7,706 nt of DNA from JAWXUE01 sp044432925 (GTDB lineage Bacteria; Bacillota_I; Bacilli_A; Acholeplasmatales; Anaeroplasmataceae): NCBI GenBank assembly GCA_044432925.1, contig JAWXUE010000044.1, forward strand, positions 1 through 7,706. The letters run 5' to 3'. Below, piece by piece: positions 5,663 to 7,706 of this stretch. Position 1 is the first letter of the stretch, and each line of letters opens with the position of its first letter. Made by a program: the position numbers and the translations under genes. The notes under the pieces were generated by a model. The model ran no database searches and was not told where the DNA came from. It saw only the letters and a program-made list of their open reading frames with translations.

Positions 5663-6894
5663 TGAGAAGAGTAGTCGTTACAGCAGTAGGTACTGTTAAT
5701 CCAATTGGAAATAATGTTGAAGATACATGGAAAGCAATCTTAAATAAAGAATGTGGTATTGAAGAAATGACACATATTAATATTGAAGATTTTAAAGTTA
5801 AATTAGGAGCTGAAGTTAAAAATTTAAATTTAGAAGATTATTTAGATCCTAAAGAAGTAAAGAATAATGATCGTTTTATTAACTTAGCATTAGTTGCTGC
5901 TCAAGAAGCAATGAGAAATGCTAAGTTAGATTTAGAAACTATTGATAAATCAAGATTTGGTGTTTTAGTAGCAAGTGGTATTGGTGGACTAAAAGGAATT
6001 CAAGAAACAGCGATTACTTGTCATGAACGTGGTCCTGGAAGAATTAGTCCATACTTTATACCTAAATCATTAATAAACCTTGCTCCTGGACAAATTGCTA
6101 TTAAATATGGAGCAGAAGGATACGTGTCTAGTGTTGTAACAGCATGTGCTGCTGGGACGAATGCTATTGGAGATGCTTATTTAAGAATTTTAGCTAATCA
6201 AGAAGATGTTATTATTACAGGTAGTAGTGAAGCTTGTATGTGTGAAATAGGTATTGGTGGATTTCAATCAATGCGTGCATTATCATTAGAAACAGATAAA
6301 GCAAAAGCTAGTATGCCTTTTGATAAAGATAGATCTGGATTTGTAATGGGTGAAGGTGCTGCTATTTTAGTGTTAGAAGAATTAGAACATGCTAAAGCAA
6401 GAAATGCTACAATATTAGCTGAGGTAGTTGGGTATGGTTGTAGTTGTGATGCTTCACATATTACTGCTCCTAAGTTAGATGGTAGTGGTGGTGCTAGCGC
6501 AATTGCAAAAGCAATTAAAAGTGCTAATTTAAATCCTGAAGATATTACTTATTTCAATGCACATGGTACAAGTACTAAATTAAATGATGCAACAGAAACA
6601 AAAGCAATTAACTTAGTATTTAAAGATCATACTAAAAATTTATATGTTTCATCTACAAAAGGTAATACAGGACACTTATTAGGTGGTACTGGTTCTTTAG
6701 AAGCTATCTTCTGTATTAAAAGTTTACAAGAAAGCATTATTATTCCTACTATTAATACTTCAAATATTGATGAAGAAATTAATCTTAATTTACCGCTTGA
6801 TTTTGTTAAAAAAGATTACACATATGCATTATCAAATTCTTTAGGTTTTGGTGGACATAACGCTTCAATAATATTCAAAAAATGGGATAACTAA
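5662..6894 (+). CDS. fabF: 3-oxoacyl-[acyl carrier protein] synthase II (beta-ketoacyl-ACP synthase)
   Basis: Condenses malonyl-ACP with an acyl-ACP, lengthening the chain by two carbons. The 410 residues match the family. The thiolase-fold active site is complete: C162 in TACAAGTNAIGDA, H301 in NAHGTSTKLND and H338 in GNTGHLLGG, with supporting K333 and the C-terminal loop GFGGHN (395-400) bearing F396. PFDKDRSGFVMGEGA (219-233) is a further hallmark. The Cys-His-His triad identifies an elongating synthase, not FabH (Cys-His-Asn) or a decarboxylase with the cysteine replaced. FabF is preferred over FabB from length, overall motifs and context. Small departures from the commonest sequence are K306 for proline in GTSTPLND and GGTGS for GAAGA after H338; neither touches a catalytic residue. 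The start shares one base with the fabG stop (TAATG), and only a weak GGTGGGATGG purine run precedes it, so translation is probably coupled. Confidence 0.95.
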   Translation: MRRVVVTAVGTVNPIGNNVEDTWKAILNKECGIEEMTHINIEDFKVKLGAEVKNLNLEDYLDPKEVKNNDRFINLALVAAQEAMRNAKLDLETIDKSRFGVLVASGIGGLKGIQETAITCHERGPGRISPYFIPKSLINLAPGQIAIKYGAEGYVSSVVTACAAGTNAIGDAYLRILANQEDVIITGSSEACMCEIGIGGFQSMRALSLETDKAKASMPFDKDRSGFVMGEGAAILVLEELEHAKARNATILAEVVGYGCSCDASHITAPKLDGSGGASAIAKAIKSANLNPEDITYFNAHGTSTKLNDATETKAINLVFKDHTKNLYVSSTKGNTGHLLGGTGSLEAIFCIKSLQESIIIPTINTSNIDEEINLNLPLDFVKKDYTYALSNSLGFGGHNASIIFKKWDN

Positions 6895-7550
6895 TGGAAA
6901 TTATAACTTTTGATGAACTTGGTTCAACAAATGATTATCTAAAAGAATTTCATGAAAAGTATAATAGTGGTACTGTTATAAGAGCAATAAAACAAAGTAA
7001 TGGCAGAGGACGTTTTGATCGTGTTTGGAATTCGAAAAAAGATTTAACATTTTCAATACTATTCAAAGAATCTTTACCTCATCATTTTATTGCACCTCTT
7101 ACTATTAATCGTGTGTTGCAAACAAGTGGATTCAATTCTACAATCAAATGGCCTAATGATATTTTAGTAGATGGTATCAAGACTTGTGGTATTTTAATTG
7201 AAAAGATTTTTGTTAATAAAAAAAGTGTTGATATAGTAGGTATTGGAATTAATATTGAGAGAAGATCTGATTTTAATTATTTACATAAATATAAAAGAGT
7301 TAAACCAGCAAATATTTTAAAAGCTATTGTTAAATTATATTCTTTTTTCTGTACAATGAGTATTGATGAGTTAAGGGATTTATATATTTTAAATAGTAGC
7401 ATTATCAATAAAGAAGTAGAGTATAATAATATGCATTATAAAGTTACTGATATTAATTCTAATGGAGAATTAATCATTTGTAATAATAATGAAAGTATTG
7501 TAGTAAATGCAAATGAAATTGATTATACAACAATGACAATAAAAAAATAA
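6894..7550 (+). CDS. birA: Biotin--[acetyl-CoA carboxylase] ligase, single-function (no DNA-binding domain)
   Basis: Activates biotin with ATP to biotinyl-AMP and attaches it to the AccB lysine (K100 of the first operon gene). The 218 residues contain the catalytic domain: GSTND (10-14), the biotin/adenylate loop QSNGRGRFDRVW (34-45), KWPND (86-90), K96 and GILIE (99-103) and GIGINIE (116-122). A short C-terminal SH3-like region follows (about 172-215). The protein begins directly at the catalytic domain, so the roughly 60-residue winged-helix domain of E. coli or B. subtilis BirA is absent: a group I ligase with no repressor function. The loop reads GRGRFDR where GRGRRGR is common; the key arginines remain. 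The start shares one base with the fabF stop (TAATG). The last sense codons are A-rich and the stop codon lies in the terminator stem. C-terminal boundaries are approximate. Confidence 0.93.
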   Translation: MEIITFDELGSTNDYLKEFHEKYNSGTVIRAIKQSNGRGRFDRVWNSKKDLTFSILFKESLPHHFIAPLTINRVLQTSGFNSTIKWPNDILVDGIKTCGILIEKIFVNKKSVDIVGIGINIERRSDFNYLHKYKRVKPANILKAIVKLYSFFCTMSIDELRDLYILNSSIINKEVEYNNMHYKVTDINSNGELIICNNNESIVVNANEIDYTTMTIKK

Positions 7551-7597
7551 TATAATCCCAAAGTTTAATAAACTTTGGGATTATATTATTTTCTTTT
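7544..7597. terminator. Strong hairpin terminator of the operon, probably active in both directions
   Basis: A perfect inverted repeat pairs 7544-7566 with 7570-7592 (23 bp) around the 3-nt loop AAT. The core is CCCAAAG/CTTTGGG flanked by A/T pairs. On the plus strand the arm runs into TTTTCTTTT; on the minus strand the hairpin is followed by a run of seven T. Both sides thus look like intrinsic terminators. The birA stop codon (7548-7550) lies inside the left arm. Confidence 0.92.
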
Positions 7598-7705
7598 AGC
7601 AAAACTATATATTATTGGTAATAATATAAATATAGGATAAACTAAATATTCATAACTTTAGTTAATTATTGAAATACATCTACATATAAAGTATAATAAA
7701 AATAT
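7586..7705 (-). pseudogene. Possible 3' end of a broken convergent gene (very uncertain)
   Basis: On the minus strand one frame stays open from the right edge to a TAA at 7588-7586 except for one TAA at 7660-7658. The last segment reads FILLPIIYSFAKRK then stop, like the end of a membrane protein with a basic tail, and the stop sits in the terminator stem at the exact mirror position of the birA stop. No start codon is visible and no family is recognised. Hydrophobic residues are also expected by chance in DNA this rich in A and T. It may be a decayed gene or no gene. Confidence 0.2.
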
Positions 7706-7706
7706 A

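Noticed and set aside
609..7550. Horizontal transfer, mobile element, CRISPR or defence system
   Set aside because: All eight genes share the same AT-rich codon style and are ordinary core-metabolism genes in tight linkage. No transposase, integrase, direct repeats or spacer-repeat pattern was seen.

Overview
The window is a strongly AT-rich piece of a low-GC Gram-positive type genome, probably Bacillota in the broad Bacilli/Erysipelotrichia range. TGA is used as a stop (accC and fabD) and TGG is read as tryptophan, so the standard bacterial code applies and this is not a code-4 Mycoplasma. The short AccA, Shine-Dalgarno starts and tight gene packing fit the same group. No genus can be named from the sequence alone.

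Layout: positions 1-442 hold the 5' part of bioY (biotin uptake S-component) on the minus strand, running off the left edge. A 166-bp divergent intergenic region (443-608) carries two back-to-back promoters with a perfect 24-bp palindrome between them. From 609 to 7550 there is one plus-strand operon of eight genes, accB-accC-accD-accA-fabD-fabG-fabF-birA, with gaps of 11 bp or less and several start/stop overlaps. It ends in a strong, nearly symmetrical hairpin terminator (7544-7597) that contains the birA stop codon. The last ~110 bp hold no intact gene, only a possible broken convergent reading frame.

Function: AccB, AccC, AccD and AccA make up the whole acetyl-CoA carboxylase, which turns acetyl-CoA into malonyl-CoA. 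FabD moves malonyl to acyl carrier protein, FabF condenses it with a growing acyl chain and FabG reduces the 3-keto product. BirA attaches biotin to AccB, and BioY imports biotin. The unit therefore joins fatty acid synthesis with the cofactor it depends on. The dehydratase (fabZ), enoyl reductase (fabK/fabI/fabL), initiating synthase (fabH) and acyl carrier protein (acpP) are not in the window and must be elsewhere if the pathway is complete.

Nothing here looks like a new enzyme system. The part most worth attention is the shared operator between bioY and the acc-fab operon: the BirA encoded here has no DNA-binding domain, so another regulator probably reads that palindrome.
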